Source of the DNA: Hyphomicrobiales bacterium | GTDB taxonomy: Bacteria; Pseudomonadota; Alphaproteobacteria; Rhizobiales; Rhizobiaceae | Direction: 5' to 3' | Length of the DNA: 64,000 nt | Assembly: GCA_900474095.1 (NCBI GenBank) | Contig: UCOA01000082.1 | Span: forward strand, 16,318-80,317 | Part shown: piece after piece, positions 36,920-47,267 of the stretch | How the letters are laid out: each line of letters starts with the position of its first letter | Numbering within the stretch: position 1 is the stretch's first letter | The notes under the pieces: model-generated | Told to the model about the DNA's origin: nothing | The model's database searches: none | Seen by the model: the letters and a program-made list of their open reading frames with translations, nothing else | Made by a program: the position numbers and the translations under genes

Positions 36920-36992
36920 CGACCCCGACCCTCCGACGCAAACCGTCACTCGGCGCGAGACGGCCGGATTTGAGATAGCGCCGCACTCACAA

Positions 36993-37021
36993 ATTGTGCC
37001 CTAATATCGGATATTTCACAA
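36993..37021 (-). promoter_or_regulatory. Possible sigma-70 promoter of the nuoJ-G operon
   Basis: On minus, TTGTGA, 17 bases, CACAAT: each hexamer matches consensus at four of six. It lies 73 bases before the nuoJ ATG. Weak by sequence, supported by position. Confidence 0.35.
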
Positions 37022-37149
37022 GATTATTGTCATGGTCGAGACAGAGCCAGGGGCGGCCCGCATGGGGCGAGGTCCGATCTTTGATAAACATAGCGAGCGT
37101 CGGTGAGATTCAGTGTGGCTCTTGGGGAGTGGGACCAAGAACTGTTCAA

Positions 37150-37799
37150 AATCAATGGTAGCTGTGAGATCGGGGAGCTTGGCACCTTTCTGGCCGGAAG
37201 GAAGGCACGTCGAACTTGCCACATTCTGCTGCGCCTGTCTGACCGGCGAACGCATGCTGCAGCGGGCACGGTTCGCGGCCGGAGAGACGGTCCTGGTCAC
37301 CGGCGCGTCCGGCGGTGTCGGCTCCTATCCAGCTCTCTCGCGCCCGCGGCGCTGTGCTGATCGCAGTGACGGGAGCCGGCAAAGAACAGGCAATGCCCGA
37401 TATCGGCGCGGGGCCGTGGTGACGCGTCGTGGCCGCGATCTCGTCGACGCAGTGCGGAAGTCCGCGAACGGGCTACCGGTCGACGACGTCGCCGATCTGG
37501 TTGGCGGAGTGATTCTTAGTGGCCTCCTCAAAGTCCTCGGCCCGAAAGCCGATATACCCCAACGGGCACCATCGCCCGGCCCTGTCGTCCAACTCGACCC
37601 GTTGGAGACCTGAAACAGCTCGAACTGCATGGATCGAGCCCCGGCAGCCGTGCCATTCCGCCGACTGGATCCGCTCGCTCGTCGGCGACCGGCTGCCGGG
37701 ACACGCAGGCACTACTCAGTCGAAAACCGCTTCGAGACGGCCGCGGTTGACCACATGCTGGTCACCGGCGCGATCACCGCGTCAGCAGACACGGCCTGA
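37150..37799 (+). pseudogene. Quinone oxidoreductase / zinc-type alcohol dehydrogenase, decayed
   Basis: Recognisable pieces: WPEGRHVELATFCCACLTGE, RARFAAGETVLVTGASGGVG (the NADP-binding loop), then, after a shifted stretch, VVTRRGRDLVDAVRKSANGL and VADLVGGVILSGLLKVLG, then PGPVVQLDP. These follow the order of the medium-chain dehydrogenase family, but frames change repeatedly, the N-terminal catalytic domain is absent and the end is unreadable. A dead gene. Confidence 0.65.
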
Positions 37800-37888
37800 C
37801 AACACGTGGGATGATGCCACAATCGCTACAAGTCCTAATGTGTTTCTGACAACAGCGATCAGGCGCAACGGAGCGCCAGTTGAAAAGG

Positions 37889-38001
37889 AAACGACCGCTA
37901 CGGGCATGGTGCGCGGCTCGGTATCGTTCCTATGACGCCAAGAACAACGCCTATCGCTCTTTTGGCGGCCGGTGGCGAACCCGCCGTTCACCTCACATTT
38001 G
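37889..38001 (+). pseudogene. Remnant of a BA14K-family protein C-terminus
   Basis: RAWCAARYRSYDAKNNAYRS then FGGRWRTRRSP and stop. This matches the C-terminal WC..RYRSYD.......G.WR.C of BA14K-type surface proteins (lectin-like, in Brucella and rhizobia), with the last Cys changed to Arg. Only about 35 codons remain, with no signal peptide. Confidence 0.5.
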
Positions 38002-38402
38002 ATACCTCATGCTCCCTCGATCGCCCGCAAGAGTTATTTCGAGAATTCGGACCAACGTCACCTGCCCTTCGGGAGGACAAATTCAGCGTTGGGAGAAAGC
38101 CGAAGCGAACAATGCGGGGCATCGCAGAAGGCGCTGGTCCCGATGCTCGCGCGGTTTTGCGAACCGTGCTGACGGATTGCTCGGTCGGCTGCTGACATTG
38201 GGCGGTGCTGTGCTGATCGCCCGTAGGTCTTGCCTTGCGAGGGAGTATCGTCCTCGATACGGCGTCGTGACCGACCATATCTTAACCCCGTATTAGACCT
38301 GCCTTGTTAACGTGTCGCTTGCAGCGCCTTGCGGGCATGATGCCATTCTGCAGTGCCCGGTTCGGGAACATGTCGACGTGCTAAGGGCGAGGATTCCAGC
38401 AA
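38002..38402. other. Decayed or intergenic sequence, no gene seen
   Basis: About 400 bases before the GGDEF-EAL gene. Frames are short and lack start signals. Confidence 0.4.
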
Positions 38403-40589
38403 GTGCATAAAAACGTCTTTTCGGAGGGCCGCCGTAGGCAGCTACAAGTCGTTTCCGTCGCAACGGTTTTTGTCGTCGTCGCGGCAGTGCTGGCAGGCCT
38501 GGTCGCCGGCTCAATCAATACCCTCACAGCCACGGCCGACGCGATCGACGACGGACGTGCAAGGCATGCCGCTGCCGGAGCGCTGCAATCTCTTCGCAAA
38601 CAACTGGGCGCGACGGTTCGCGATAACGCCTATTGGGACGACGCGTTTGAACAGGTCAACTCTGACGGCCGAGTGGGCTGGACCGTCGAGAACTGGGGCT
38701 CAACGAGCGCCGACTACCCACTTTACGATACAGCGATCGTCGTCGACAGCCGCAACGTGCCGGTTATCGCGTATCGCAACGGAACGCCGATGAATGTTGC
38801 GCCTGCACAATTCTTTAACAATTTCGAACTTCTGTTGAAGGCTGCAAGGCGCGCTGGCCCGACTGATCCGATACCCGTGCACTTCGTCCACTCGCCGGCG
38901 GGGGCAGCCCTGATCGGAGCGGCCGCCATCCAGCCGTTTGCGCGTGACTCCACCATAAAGTCCGAAGACCTTTCTGTGCTGGTATTTGCCAAACACATCA
39001 CACCAGCGGTGGTCGCCGAAGTTTCGAAAAGCTTTGGCATCGAAGGTCTCAGTCTCGACCCGCATCCTGTTGCGGGACGGTTGGAGGCAATCCTCACGGA
39101 CGTGGAGGGTGACAAGGTGGCCGCGTTCACCTGGCCCTCGCAGGCCCCGGGGACGAAGAGCTACGCGATGGTCGCCAGCGGCCTGCGGGCTGCAGGCGCA
39201 GTCCTCGTGATTTTCCTGTGCGGTATCGCTATCGTCGGAGTTGTTACCGTCCGCAATTTGAAAGCCAGTGAAAGTCGCGCTCGCTCAAGGGCTTTGCGTG
39301 ATGCGCTTACTGGGCTGTTGAATCGGGCGGGTCTGCTCGAGAGCATTGCCGACACATCGGCTGAGGCGAATTCGAATAACGCCGACATCAAGCTTCACTT
39401 TATCGATCTCGATGGTTTCAAGGGGATTAATGATGCATGGGGACATCATGTTGGCGACGAACTCATCGTCGCGGTCGCGCACCGCCTGACGGAAACCCTT
39501 CCGGAGACTGCGATCATTGCCCGATTGGGCGGCGACGAGTTCGCTGTTGTCACCGTAGAAGATCCTAGCCTCCCCGCATCCGATGTTGGCCATCGCATTC
39601 AGGTTGCGCTGAAAAAGGTATTTGAGATCGGCGGCCGCACGATCGAAATTGGCGCGAGTGTCGGGGTGGCAATCTCCCCATCGGGCAAGATTGAGACGGT
39701 CGAACTTATCCGTCGCGCCGATATCGCGCTCTATCGTGCCAAGGATCTTGGTCGAGGTGTCACAGTTGATTTCGAGGCCGGCTTTGATGATGATACCAAC
39801 AGACAGGCAGTCCTCGAAGCACAGTTGCGGACGACTTTGGAGACCGGCGGCATCGATGTTTCGTTCCAGCCACTTGTCGACGCGAAATCGGGTTCAATTT
39901 GTGCCGTGGAAGCACTGGCGCGCTGGATCACAGATGGTGGAGACAACATTGCTCCCGACGTCTTCATTCCGCTGGCTGAGCGGTCGGGCTTGATCGACCA
40001 ACTGGGCCTGCAGGTTTTGAGGAAGTCTCTTCAGGCGGCCGCCGCTTGGCCTGCCATTGACCTGGCGGTCAATGTCTCGCCGCTTCAGCTCAAGAACCCC
40101 AGGTTCGTAAAGCAGGTCATCGATGCATTACAGGCGGCCGACTTCGAGCCAAGCCGTTTGAGTATCGAACTGACGGAAGGAGTTCTGATCTCCAACCCAG
40201 AACAGGCACGCCGCGCCATTGACGGCCTCAAAGCAAAGGGGATAAAAATTGCGCTGGATGATTTTGGATCGGGGTTTGCGAGTATCGGTACGCTGCGCCA
40301 GTTCGGCTTCAACCGCATGAAGGTTGATCGCTCGCTAATCGCTGCCCTCGACCACGATCAGAACGCCGGAGCCGTGTTACACGCGACGATCGCACTAGCG
40401 AATGCGCTCGACATTCCTGTCACCGCAGAGGGGATAGAAACCGAAGCACAGGCCGAGGTCCTCAGGGGGTCTGGTTGCGACGCGCTGCAGGGACACTTGT
40501 TCAGCAGACCCGTTAGCGCCGAGCAAATCACGGAAGCATATTTCGTCAACAGCAGCCGCGCCCCCCGCGAAGACCGATCCGCCGCATAG
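38403..40589 (+). CDS. CHASE4-like GGDEF-EAL cyclic-di-GMP enzyme
   Basis: 728 residues from GTG 38403 (GAGGA ten bases ahead). Membrane helix about 15-40, periplasmic sensor to about 255 with a CHASE4-like pattern (ATVRDNAYWDDAFE), second helix about 260-285, then GGDEF (about 300-455; RLGGDEFAVV at about 374, intact) and EAL (about 470-720). EAL catalytic residues look intact: VEALARW, NVSPLQL, IELTEG, IALDDFGSG, MKVDRSL, TAEGIET, ALQGHLFSRP. Both synthesis and breakdown of cyclic-di-GMP are therefore possible; which dominates cannot be read. No I-site RxxD is apparent at the usual place. Isolated gene. Confidence 0.9.
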   Translation: MHKNVFSEGRRRQLQVVSVATVFVVVAAVLAGLVAGSINTLTATADAIDDGRARHAAAGALQSLRKQLGATVRDNAYWDDAFEQVNSDGRVGWTVENWGSTSADYPLYDTAIVVDSRNVPVIAYRNGTPMNVAPAQFFNNFELLLKAARRAGPTDPIPVHFVHSPAGAALIGAAAIQPFARDSTIKSEDLSVLVFAKHITPAVVAEVSKSFGIEGLSLDPHPVAGRLEAILTDVEGDKVAAFTWPSQAPGTKSYAMVASGLRAAGAVLVIFLCGIAIVGVVTVRNLKASESRARSRALRDALTGLLNRAGLLESIADTSAEANSNNADIKLHFIDLDGFKGINDAWGHHVGDELIVAVAHRLTETLPETAIIARLGGDEFAVVTVEDPSLPASDVGHRIQVALKKVFEIGGRTIEIGASVGVAISPSGKIETVELIRRADIALYRAKDLGRGVTVDFEAGFDDDTNRQAVLEAQLRTTLETGGIDVSFQPLVDAKSGSICAVEALARWITDGGDNIAPDVFIPLAERSGLIDQLGLQVLRKSLQAAAAWPAIDLAVNVSPLQLKNPRFVKQVIDALQAADFEPSRLSIELTEGVLISNPEQARRAIDGLKAKGIKIALDDFGSGFASIGTLRQFGFNRMKVDRSLIAALDHDQNAGAVLHATIALANALDIPVTAEGIETEAQAEVLRGSGCDALQGHLFSRPVSAEQITEAYFVNSSRAPREDRSAA

Positions 40590-40807
40590 CTCGGCATGAC
40601 TGCTGCCCTCAGCACGGATGTCCCTGTCGCTGCGGGCTGGCCGCACACCATTTTGATGGCGTCACTCGGCGGCCGCTTTACGCCACCCAGACGGGCAGCG
40701 TTCCCAGAAGCCTTGTATTCTCAACGACCCGACGACGGCGATCCGGTTCTTCGTCACCCGCGGATACTCATTACCGCCTTAAGTGTCCGCTTAACGCGGA
40801 CGAACGA

Positions 40808-41245
40808 TTAGCGACCTTCAAGCCATTCATCCAGCATCCGCCTGATGGCTCGGCCTGCCGGCACTTCGCGCGTAAAAGCCCACCACGTATGGGCACCCTG
40901 CCATAGAGCGGCCATCTGCCAGCCCAGCCGTTTCGCTTCCATGGGGTCATCAGACAGACGACGGCCCAATGCATTGGCCAGCTCGCGACCCCAAGCAGCT
41001 CCACGGGCGCGCAGTTTGGGGTTCCGAATGCCTTCCCTCAGGAGGAGTAGCCCGTCGGTTGCATTCCTTTCGGCGGTTTCGGGAGCAGTAAGTCGCATGA
41101 GCAAGTTTACAGCGCCCTCTGCCGTCAATGCTTCTTCGACATCAACAGCAGCCGTTTCGGCCTCAAGCCGGTCCCAAGCACGTAGCAGGATAGCTTCTAC
41201 AGGGTCTCCCGATCGCCAGGGGAAGGCCGCAGGCTTTTGCACCAC
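40808..41245 (-). CDS. TetR-type C-terminal domain without its DNA-binding part
   Basis: 145 residues from a GTG, just after an in-frame stop. The body (ATDGLLLLREGIRNPKLRAR, ELANALGRRLSDDPMEAKRL, MAALWQGAHTWWAFTREVPA) looks like the ligand-binding C-terminal domain of a TetR/AcrR regulator. The N-terminal helix-turn-helix is missing in all frames nearby, so this is likely a 5'-truncated gene; a self-standing protein cannot be excluded. It lies downstream of the ribitol kinase gene on the same strand. Confidence 0.5.
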   Translation of the reverse strand: MVQKPAAFPWRSGDPVEAILLRAWDRLEAETAAVDVEEALTAEGAVNLLMRLTAPETAERNATDGLLLLREGIRNPKLRARGAAWGRELANALGRRLSDDPMEAKRLGWQMAALWQGAHTWWAFTREVPAGRAIRRMLDEWLEGR

Positions 41246-41448
41246 GCGCGAAGGTGAGCGCGAAGAGTGCGCAACTAACCTCGCGTCAGCTTCTTCCGGA
41301 ACACTAGCTTCCCGGTAGCGCTGGCACGGACCTCAGGGCTGGAGCGACGGCCATGCCAGCGCCTCCGCGGCCGGCGTCTTCCGCGGTGCTGTGGAAGATG
41401 TCGCCATAGCTTGATCGCGGACGCCTTTGCGGCAAGCCCGCTTTGTCC

Positions 41449-43080
41449 CTAGCGAATTTCGCGAGCCAGCGCTTGCAGTCGCGTGAACGCGTCATATCGC
41501 TTGGCATGCAAGGCGGCGTTTTCGCCTCCTGCAGGCCAATAGGTGCGATCGGTGGCCGAAAGGGCCGCCATCGCCGATGCAACATCCGTGAAGGCGCCAC
41601 CGGCGACGCTGCCGAGTATGGCGGCGCCGAGCAGGACGGGTTCTTCCGACCGCGTCGCCAGCACGGGTTTTCCTGCGGCATCGGCGACAAGCTGGCGGAC
41701 GAGGTCGAGTTGGCCAGCGCCGCCGCTGATCACGATCTTGTCGACGGGCGCACCGGCTGCCTCCTGCGCATCAATGATCTGGCGAAGGCCATAGCCGATG
41801 CCACACAGACCGGCAATGTACAGCGCGACGAGATTGTCGAGACCGCAATCCATGCCAAGGCCGACGATCGCAGCGCGGGCGTGCGGGTCGGCAAATGGCG
41901 CGCGGTTGCCGAGGAATTCGGGCACGACATGGAGGCCGTTCGCATGCTCCACCACGCCCGAAAGAGTCTCTGCCTTTTCAGCGGCCAGGTCGGCGAGCAG
42001 CACCGGCAGGGAAAGCCCGCGCGTCTTTGCCAGAGCCGAGGCTTCATTTGCCGCCGGATGGAAAAACAGGAGCTGGTCAATGGCAGCGCCGGCAGCTGAC
42101 TGCCCACCCTCGTTCAGCCACATGCCCGGCACCATGGCCGAAAAATACGGTCCCCAGACGCCCGGGACGAAGACCGGCTCGTGGGTCGAGGTCATCGTAC
42201 AGGACGATGTGCCGAAGACGTAGCCTAGATTGTTTTCCGGCGGGCCATCGACGCCAACGGTCCCGATCCCGCCCGCATGGGCATCGATCATGCCGGCTGC
42301 AACCGGTGTACCGGGGACGAGGCCGAGGTCCGCCGCCGCGCGCTCAGTCAGGCCGTTGCCAAGCGGCGTGCCGGGCTCGACGACGCGCTGGCCGATGCGC
42401 GCAAAATCCTCGTCGGCAAGTACACCGAGACCGATGCCGTGAAAGTAGCTCGGGTCCCAGCGCTTCTCGTGTGCGAGATAGGTCCATTTGCAGGTGACCG
42501 TGCAGGTGGATCGGGCAAGATCGTCCGTAGCGCGCCAGGTCAGGAAATCCGCAAGATCGAAAAACTGCCAGGCGGCGTCAAAAACCTGCGGACGGTTTTC
42601 CTTTAGCCAGAGGAGTTTCGGCGTTTCCATTTCCGGCGAGATTCGGCCGCCGACATAGCGCAGCACTTCATGACCCTGTGCGTTAATGCGCTCGACCTGG
42701 TCCACGGCTCGGTGATCCATCCAGACGATAATGTCGCGTTCCGCGTCCTCTGAGGGACCGACGGGCAGAGGCGCACCATCCTTGCCGAGCACGACGAGCG
42801 AGCAGGTTGCGTCGAATCCGACGCCAGCAATTCGCTCCGGCGCAACATCCGCCTTGGCGAGGGCATCGCTTACCGAAGCGCAGACCGCCGCCCAGATTTC
42901 CATGCTCGACTGCTCGACCATCGCCCCTGGTTCACGAAACAGCGAGATGTCACGCCTGCCAGAGGCCAGCATCCGGCCGGTGAGATCGAAGATGCCCGCT
43001 CTTGCGCTCCCTGTGCCGACATCGACACCAATAAGGAAGCGTTCGCCGCCCGCGGAGCTTGCGGAGGAAGTGTTGCTCAT
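41449..43080 (-). CDS. FGGY-family pentulose kinase, probably D-ribulokinase
   Basis: 543 residues from MSNTSSASSA. FGGY carbohydrate kinase fold: N-terminal FLIGVDVGTGSARAGIFD phosphate loop, MDHRAVDQVERIN, GGRISPEMETPKLLWLKENR, TCTVTCKWTYL, and the C-terminal ATP motif VISGGAGQLDLVRQLVAD with ATRSEEPVLLGAAILG. The length and these motifs fit the ribulokinase branch. With the ribitol dehydrogenase upstream it would phosphorylate D-ribulose to D-ribulose 5-phosphate (inference from context). Last gene of the pentitol operon. Confidence 0.85.
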   Translation of the reverse strand: MSNTSSASSAGGERFLIGVDVGTGSARAGIFDLTGRMLASGRRDISLFREPGAMVEQSSMEIWAAVCASVSDALAKADVAPERIAGVGFDATCSLVVLGKDGAPLPVGPSEDAERDIIVWMDHRAVDQVERINAQGHEVLRYVGGRISPEMETPKLLWLKENRPQVFDAAWQFFDLADFLTWRATDDLARSTCTVTCKWTYLAHEKRWDPSYFHGIGLGVLADEDFARIGQRVVEPGTPLGNGLTERAAADLGLVPGTPVAAGMIDAHAGGIGTVGVDGPPENNLGYVFGTSSCTMTSTHEPVFVPGVWGPYFSAMVPGMWLNEGGQSAAGAAIDQLLFFHPAANEASALAKTRGLSLPVLLADLAAEKAETLSGVVEHANGLHVVPEFLGNRAPFADPHARAAIVGLGMDCGLDNLVALYIAGLCGIGYGLRQIIDAQEAAGAPVDKIVISGGAGQLDLVRQLVADAAGKPVLATRSEEPVLLGAAILGSVAGGAFTDVASAMAALSATDRTYWPAGGENAALHAKRYDAFTRLQALAREIR

Positions 43081-43145
43081 GGTTGTACCGCCCACAAATC
43101 AGGAATACCTTGGCGAGCGGCTTCGTGCCGCCCGTCGTTCTCGCC

Positions 43146-43874
43146 TCAGAGATCGACGCTGTTTGGAAGGATGACCAAGTCGCGGATCGTGACATTACGC
43201 GGCCGCGTCAGCATGAATAATACCGCATCGGCAACCTCCTTCGGCTGCATCAGGCTGCCGTTTGCGAGCGCCTCGTCCATCTTCTCCTTCGGCCAGTCGT
43301 CGAGCAGCGCCGTCACGACTGGACCCGGCAGGACCGCACCGACGCGCACCCCATGCTGCGCTACCTGCCGGCGGGTGCTGTGCACGAAGGCTTGCACCGC
43401 AAATTTAGACGCCGTGTAGATCGGCTCCCAGACGACGGGAACGACGCCGGCGATTGAGCTCGTGAACAGGATGTCGCCGGTCTTCTTCTCGATCATGTAG
43501 GGCAGCACCGCATGCACCGAGCGGAAGGCCGCATTGATGTTGAGGTTCAGCATTCGGTCCCAGGCATCCGGATCGCCCTCTGCTACCTGACCACCGATAT
43601 AGGCGCCGGCATTGGCATGGAAGACATCGAGCCCGCCGGCCGCCTCGAGGATGCGCGGCAGCATGCCGGAGACTTCGAACGGCTTCAGCAGATCGACGAC
43701 GAGCGGCAGGGCATTCGGCCCCAGCTCTTTGCAGAGCAGCTCCAGCTTGTCCTGTGCACGGTCGACGAGCACCACCCTTGCGCCTTCCGAAAGCAGAGTG
43801 CGGGCGCATTCGAGCCCGATGCCGGACGCGGCACCCGTGATGGCGGCGACTTTGCCTTTCATGAGGTCAGCCAT
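43146..43874 (-). CDS. rbtD: Ribitol 2-dehydrogenase (SDR family)
   Basis: 242 residues. Short-chain dehydrogenase with the NAD motif [11 protein letters not shown] in [11 protein letters not shown], the catalytic Ser in FTSSIAG and YTASKFAVQ. From memory the sequence is very close to Klebsiella ribitol dehydrogenase through [34 protein letters not shown] and [12 protein letters not shown] up to the identical end VILPNSVDL. Converts ribitol (adonitol) to D-ribulose with NAD+. Part of a binding protein-ATPase-permease-dehydrogenase-kinase operon, which gives a full route from uptake to D-ribulose 5-phosphate. Confidence 0.9.
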   Translation of the reverse strand: MADLMKGKVAAITGAASGIGLECARTLLSEGARVVLVDRAQDKLELLCKELGPNALPLVVDLLKPFEVSGMLPRILEAAGGLDVFHANAGAYIGGQVAEGDPDAWDRMLNLNINAAFRSVHAVLPYMIEKKTGDILFTSSIAGVVPVVWEPIYTASKFAVQAFVHSTRRQVAQHGVRVGAVLPGPVVTALLDDWPKEKMDEALANGSLMQPKEVADAVLFMLTRPRNVTIRDLVILPNSVDL

Positions 43875-43904
43875 GTTCTAAATCCTCCGTTCCAATGTTT
43901 TCTG

Positions 43905-45158
43905 TCAGGCTCGGCCGTGGCTTACACGCGAACGACGGGCGAGCGAATCGACGATGACCGCAATCGCGAGAACGCCGCCGGTAATCATGTAGCGCAGCGA
44001 CGAGCTAAGGTTCAGCAGCGTCAGGCCGTTCGAGATTGCCTGGATGACGATGATACCAAGCAGGGCCGAATAGGCGCTGCCGCGTCCGCCGAACAGGCTA
44101 GTGCCACCGATGACCGCCGCCGCGATCGCATTGAGGTTGACATCGCCGGTGCCTGCCTGCTGGCTCGACGAGGCGAGACGCGAAGCCGAGAGTACGCCAC
44201 CGAGCGCGGCGAGCGTCGAGCAGAGCACGAAGGCGCTCGTGTAAATGCGTCGCACGTTGATGCCCGAGCGGCGGGCGGCTTCCTTGTTGCCACCGACGGC
44301 GAACATGGAGCGGCCCCACTTGGTGCGCGTCAGCGCGTAGTTGAGGATGACCGCGAGCGCCACGAACAGCGCGAACATCCACGGCACGCCGCGGCCGAGA
44401 TTGAGGTAGAAGACGGCGACTTCCAGCGCAACAGTCAGCATCAAAGCCTTCAAGATCAAGGCACGCAGCGGCTGTGCTGAGAGGTTTGCCGCCCGGCGCT
44501 GGCGCATCCTCCGCACGCCCTTGCCGATCATGATAAGTCCTGGCATCAACGCGAGCCCGTAGGAAAGCCAGTCCGGCATGATCAGGATTTGCCCGAAGCG
44601 GACGAGCGAGGACGCGTAAGGGAGGTTGATCGAACCCGTCGGGCCGAGGATGTAGAGCTGCAACCCGAGAAGAGCGAGCAGGCCAGCAAGTGTGGCGATG
44701 AAGCTTGGCATACCGAGACGATTGTAGAGCGTGGCATAAAGCAGGCCGACGCCCGCACCGACGACAAGCGCTGCCAGGATGGCCCCGACGATAGGCAGAC
44801 CCATGTTCACCCACAGGACGCCGATCATTGCCGAGGAAAGGCCGCTCATGGAACCGACGGAAAGATCGATTTCCCCGAGCACCAGCACGCAGATGATGCC
44901 GAGCGAGATGACGCCGACGGTGGCACAATCGAACAGCAGGTTCACGAGGTTGTTAGGCGCGAGAAAAATTGGGTTGAGCGCCGAAAACACGACTGAAATA
45001 ACGACGAGGCCGACGGCGACCGGCAGCATGCCGAGATCACCCGCGCTCACGCGGTCTATGAAGCCCTTTGCCATGCCGGTAAGGCTGTCGTCGTGGCGCA
45101 CGCGCTCGTCACCGCGGTCGAGCATCGGCTGGACACTGCTGGAAGGGTTCTGGCTCAT
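43905..45158 (-). CDS. Sugar/pentitol ABC transporter permease (RbsC type)
   Basis: 417 residues, about ten membrane helices. RbsC/XylH family: LVLGEIDLSVGSMSGLSSAM (signature loop), MPSFIATLAGLLALLG, the cytoplasmic coupling loop GGNKEAARRSGINVRRIY, and AAAVIGGTSLFGGRGS. Its long middle insertion (MRQRRAANLSAQPLRAL) is like XylH. Overlaps the ATPase gene by four bases (ATGA), so the two are coupled. Imports the pentitol delivered by the binding protein. Confidence 0.92.
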   Translation of the reverse strand: MSQNPSSSVQPMLDRGDERVRHDDSLTGMAKGFIDRVSAGDLGMLPVAVGLVVISVVFSALNPIFLAPNNLVNLLFDCATVGVISLGIICVLVLGEIDLSVGSMSGLSSAMIGVLWVNMGLPIVGAILAALVVGAGVGLLYATLYNRLGMPSFIATLAGLLALLGLQLYILGPTGSINLPYASSLVRFGQILIMPDWLSYGLALMPGLIMIGKGVRRMRQRRAANLSAQPLRALILKALMLTVALEVAVFYLNLGRGVPWMFALFVALAVILNYALTRTKWGRSMFAVGGNKEAARRSGINVRRIYTSAFVLCSTLAALGGVLSASRLASSSQQAGTGDVNLNAIAAAVIGGTSLFGGRGSAYSALLGIIVIQAISNGLTLLNLSSSLRYMITGGVLAIAVIVDSLARRSRVSHGRA

Positions 45159-45976
45159 TCGGCTCCCCCACGGGTTTCCTGGACGTTGACGGCCTTGCGG
45201 TCGTGGCGGCGCGAGACGGAATTGTCCGTCGCGCCCGTGATGGCGGAGATGAGCTCCTGGTTGGACGATTCCGGCGTGAAGACGCCGTTGTTCCGACCGA
45301 GCCTCAGAACAACAATGCGGTCGGCAACGGCACGCACATCTTCCATATTGTGGCTGATGATGATGACGCCGAGACCGCGATCTCGCACGCGCTCGATGAG
45401 GTTCAGAACCTCCGCCGTCTGTGCCACACCAAGTGCTGCCGTCGGCTCGTCCAGCATGATGAGCGTCGGATTAAGCAGCAGCGAGCGCGCGATGGCGACA
45501 GTCTGCCGCTGTCCGCCGGAGAGCGAGGCGATTGGCTCGCGGACGGAGGGGATGCGCGCAGCGAGTTCACGCAGGAGTGTCCAGGCGCGCACTTCCATCG
45601 TGACTTCATCGAGCGCCCAGGGCGACATCTCATGTCCCAGGAACAGATTTGCCACGACATCGAGGTTCTCGCACAGGGCAAGATCCTGGAACACGGTCGC
45701 GATACCGAGGTCGAGCGCCTTGGCGGGACTGTCGAGTGTCACACTCTGCCCACAGAATTCGATCGAACCGGCGGACGGCTGGTGCACACCGGCAAGCACC
45801 TTGACCAGCGTCGACTTGCCGGCACCGTTGTCGCCGACAAGCGCGACGACTTCTCCGGCCTTGACGTCGAGCTCGATATCCGTCAGCGCGGATACCGCCC
45901 CGAAATTCTTCGATATGCCGCTCAGGCGCAGCACAGATGTTCCCTTGCCGGGAGCACTTTGAAGCGTGGCTGTCAT
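45155..45976 (-). CDS. Sugar/pentitol ABC transporter ATPase (single domain)
   Basis: 273 residues from MTATLQSAPGKG with AGGG ahead. Walker A GDNGAGKSTLVKVL, signature SLSGGQRQTVAIA, Walker B TLIMLDEPTAALG, H-loop IIISHNMEDV. Only one nucleotide-binding domain, as in FrcA, not the fused pair of RbsA/XylG. So it works as a homodimer with the permease. 65 bases after the binding-protein gene. Confidence 0.93.
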   Translation of the reverse strand: MTATLQSAPGKGTSVLRLSGISKNFGAVSALTDIELDVKAGEVVALVGDNGAGKSTLVKVLAGVHQPSAGSIEFCGQSVTLDSPAKALDLGIATVFQDLALCENLDVVANLFLGHEMSPWALDEVTMEVRAWTLLRELAARIPSVREPIASLSGGQRQTVAIARSLLLNPTLIMLDEPTAALGVAQTAEVLNLIERVRDRGLGVIIISHNMEDVRAVADRIVVLRLGRNNGVFTPESSNQELISAITGATDNSVSRRHDRKAVNVQETRGGAE

Positions 45977-46041
45977 AGCCCTGTGACCTTTCAATTGATT
46001 GGGGTGTCCGGCCGCGAAGCGCAGCCGGACACGATGGCAGC

Positions 46042-47088
46042 TTAGTTGATGATGCCGAGTTTGCGGCACCCTTCAACATATTCGCCGGTGCAGATTTCTT
46101 CCGGCTTGTTAATGCCCTTGTCGAAGATTTCGGCCTTGATGTTCTCCGCCGTGACGACCGCCGGTACAAACAGCTGAGAGGGCGTTTCGTAGAGTTTGTG
46201 GGTTGCTTCCGGCGTTTCACCCTTGAGCAACTTCACCGCTACGCCGGCCGCAGCCGCAGCGACGATTTCAGATGGCTTCGAGATCGTGTTGTACTGGTCG
46301 CCCGAGATGATGAGCTGGAGAGCTGCGATCGTTGCGTCATTGCCTGTAACCGGCGGCATCTCCTTGACGCCGGCAGCCTTCAATGCCGCAATGGCGCCGC
46401 CGCCCGTGCCGTCGTTCGCTGCGACAATGCCCGTGATCTGGTCGCCGAAACGGGTAATTTGGCCGGCGGTCCATTCCTGCGCCTTTGGGGGAGCCCAGTC
46501 CGGCGTATCGAATTCGGCAAGCGTTTTGTAGGGCGAAGCGTCGAGGGCGGAGTCGATGCCGTCGCGGATGAGGCCGGCGGCCGCATCGGTCGGCGAGCCG
46601 TTGATCTGCAGCACGCCTGAACCATCCGGAACGCCCTTCGCTTTCATGTGATCGACCAGCGACTGCGCTATGGCGCGGCCGATGCCTTCATTGTCGAAGG
46701 ACACGTAGTAGTCGGCTGGCTTGTCCGGAATCGGGCGGTCATAGGCGATGACCTTGATGTCCTGCGAATGGGCGATTTCGACCAGCCCTGCGGCGGCGGC
46801 TGAATCGACTGGGTCGAGCACGATGATCTTGGCGCCCTGCGCGATGACCGAGTTGAACTGCTGCTGCTGGAGCGCGACGTCTGCATTGGCGTTCTGATAG
46901 ATTACCGTGCAGCTTGGGCAAAGCTTCTCCATCTCGGCCTTGAACCCGGGATAGTCGTGCTGCTCGTAGCGTGTCGAAGCCTGGTCGGGCATCAGAAAGG
47001 CGACGGTCGCATTTTCCTGCGCAAATGCGGCGTTGCCCAGCGACAGGACGAGGCCGGTCGATGCAAGCAGATAGATAAGCGTCTTCAT
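46042..47088 (-). CDS. Periplasmic sugar/pentitol-binding protein
   Basis: 348 residues from MKTLIYLLASTGLVLSLG, a clear signal peptide cleaved near AFAQ, with the ribosome site GGAGGA. RbsB/XylF-type fold: VAFLMPDQASTRYEQHDYPG, VIYQNANADVALQQQQF, VIAYDRPIPDKPADYYVSFD, GIVAANDGTGGGAIAALKAAG. The pattern is closest to xylose/pentitol binding proteins. The frame also opens at 47226 behind an even stronger site (GGGAGGAG), which would place 46 residues before the signal peptide; I take 47088 as the protein start. First gene of the operon, divergent from the LacI-family regulator. Confidence 0.92.
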   Translation of the reverse strand: MKTLIYLLASTGLVLSLGNAAFAQENATVAFLMPDQASTRYEQHDYPGFKAEMEKLCPSCTVIYQNANADVALQQQQFNSVIAQGAKIIVLDPVDSAAAAGLVEIAHSQDIKVIAYDRPIPDKPADYYVSFDNEGIGRAIAQSLVDHMKAKGVPDGSGVLQINGSPTDAAAGLIRDGIDSALDASPYKTLAEFDTPDWAPPKAQEWTAGQITRFGDQITGIVAANDGTGGGAIAALKAAGVKEMPPVTGNDATIAALQLIISGDQYNTISKPSEIVAAAAAGVAVKLLKGETPEATHKLYETPSQLFVPAVVTAENIKAEIFDKGINKPEEICTGEYVEGCRKLGIIN

Positions 47089-47267
47089 TGGTTCCTCCAC
47101 GGTTGATTTTGCCAGCGACCTCAAGCCTCCAAAGTCGACATGTTCCCGACAGCTTCCGCGCTCGGTTAGCGCACAAGTCGTCGTTCGCTGCGGTCGTGCC
47201 GCAACGTCCCGGTTCGTCGGTGCCATGTCTGACTCCTCCCTTGGGTCAGTCTTGCTGATTTAGACAA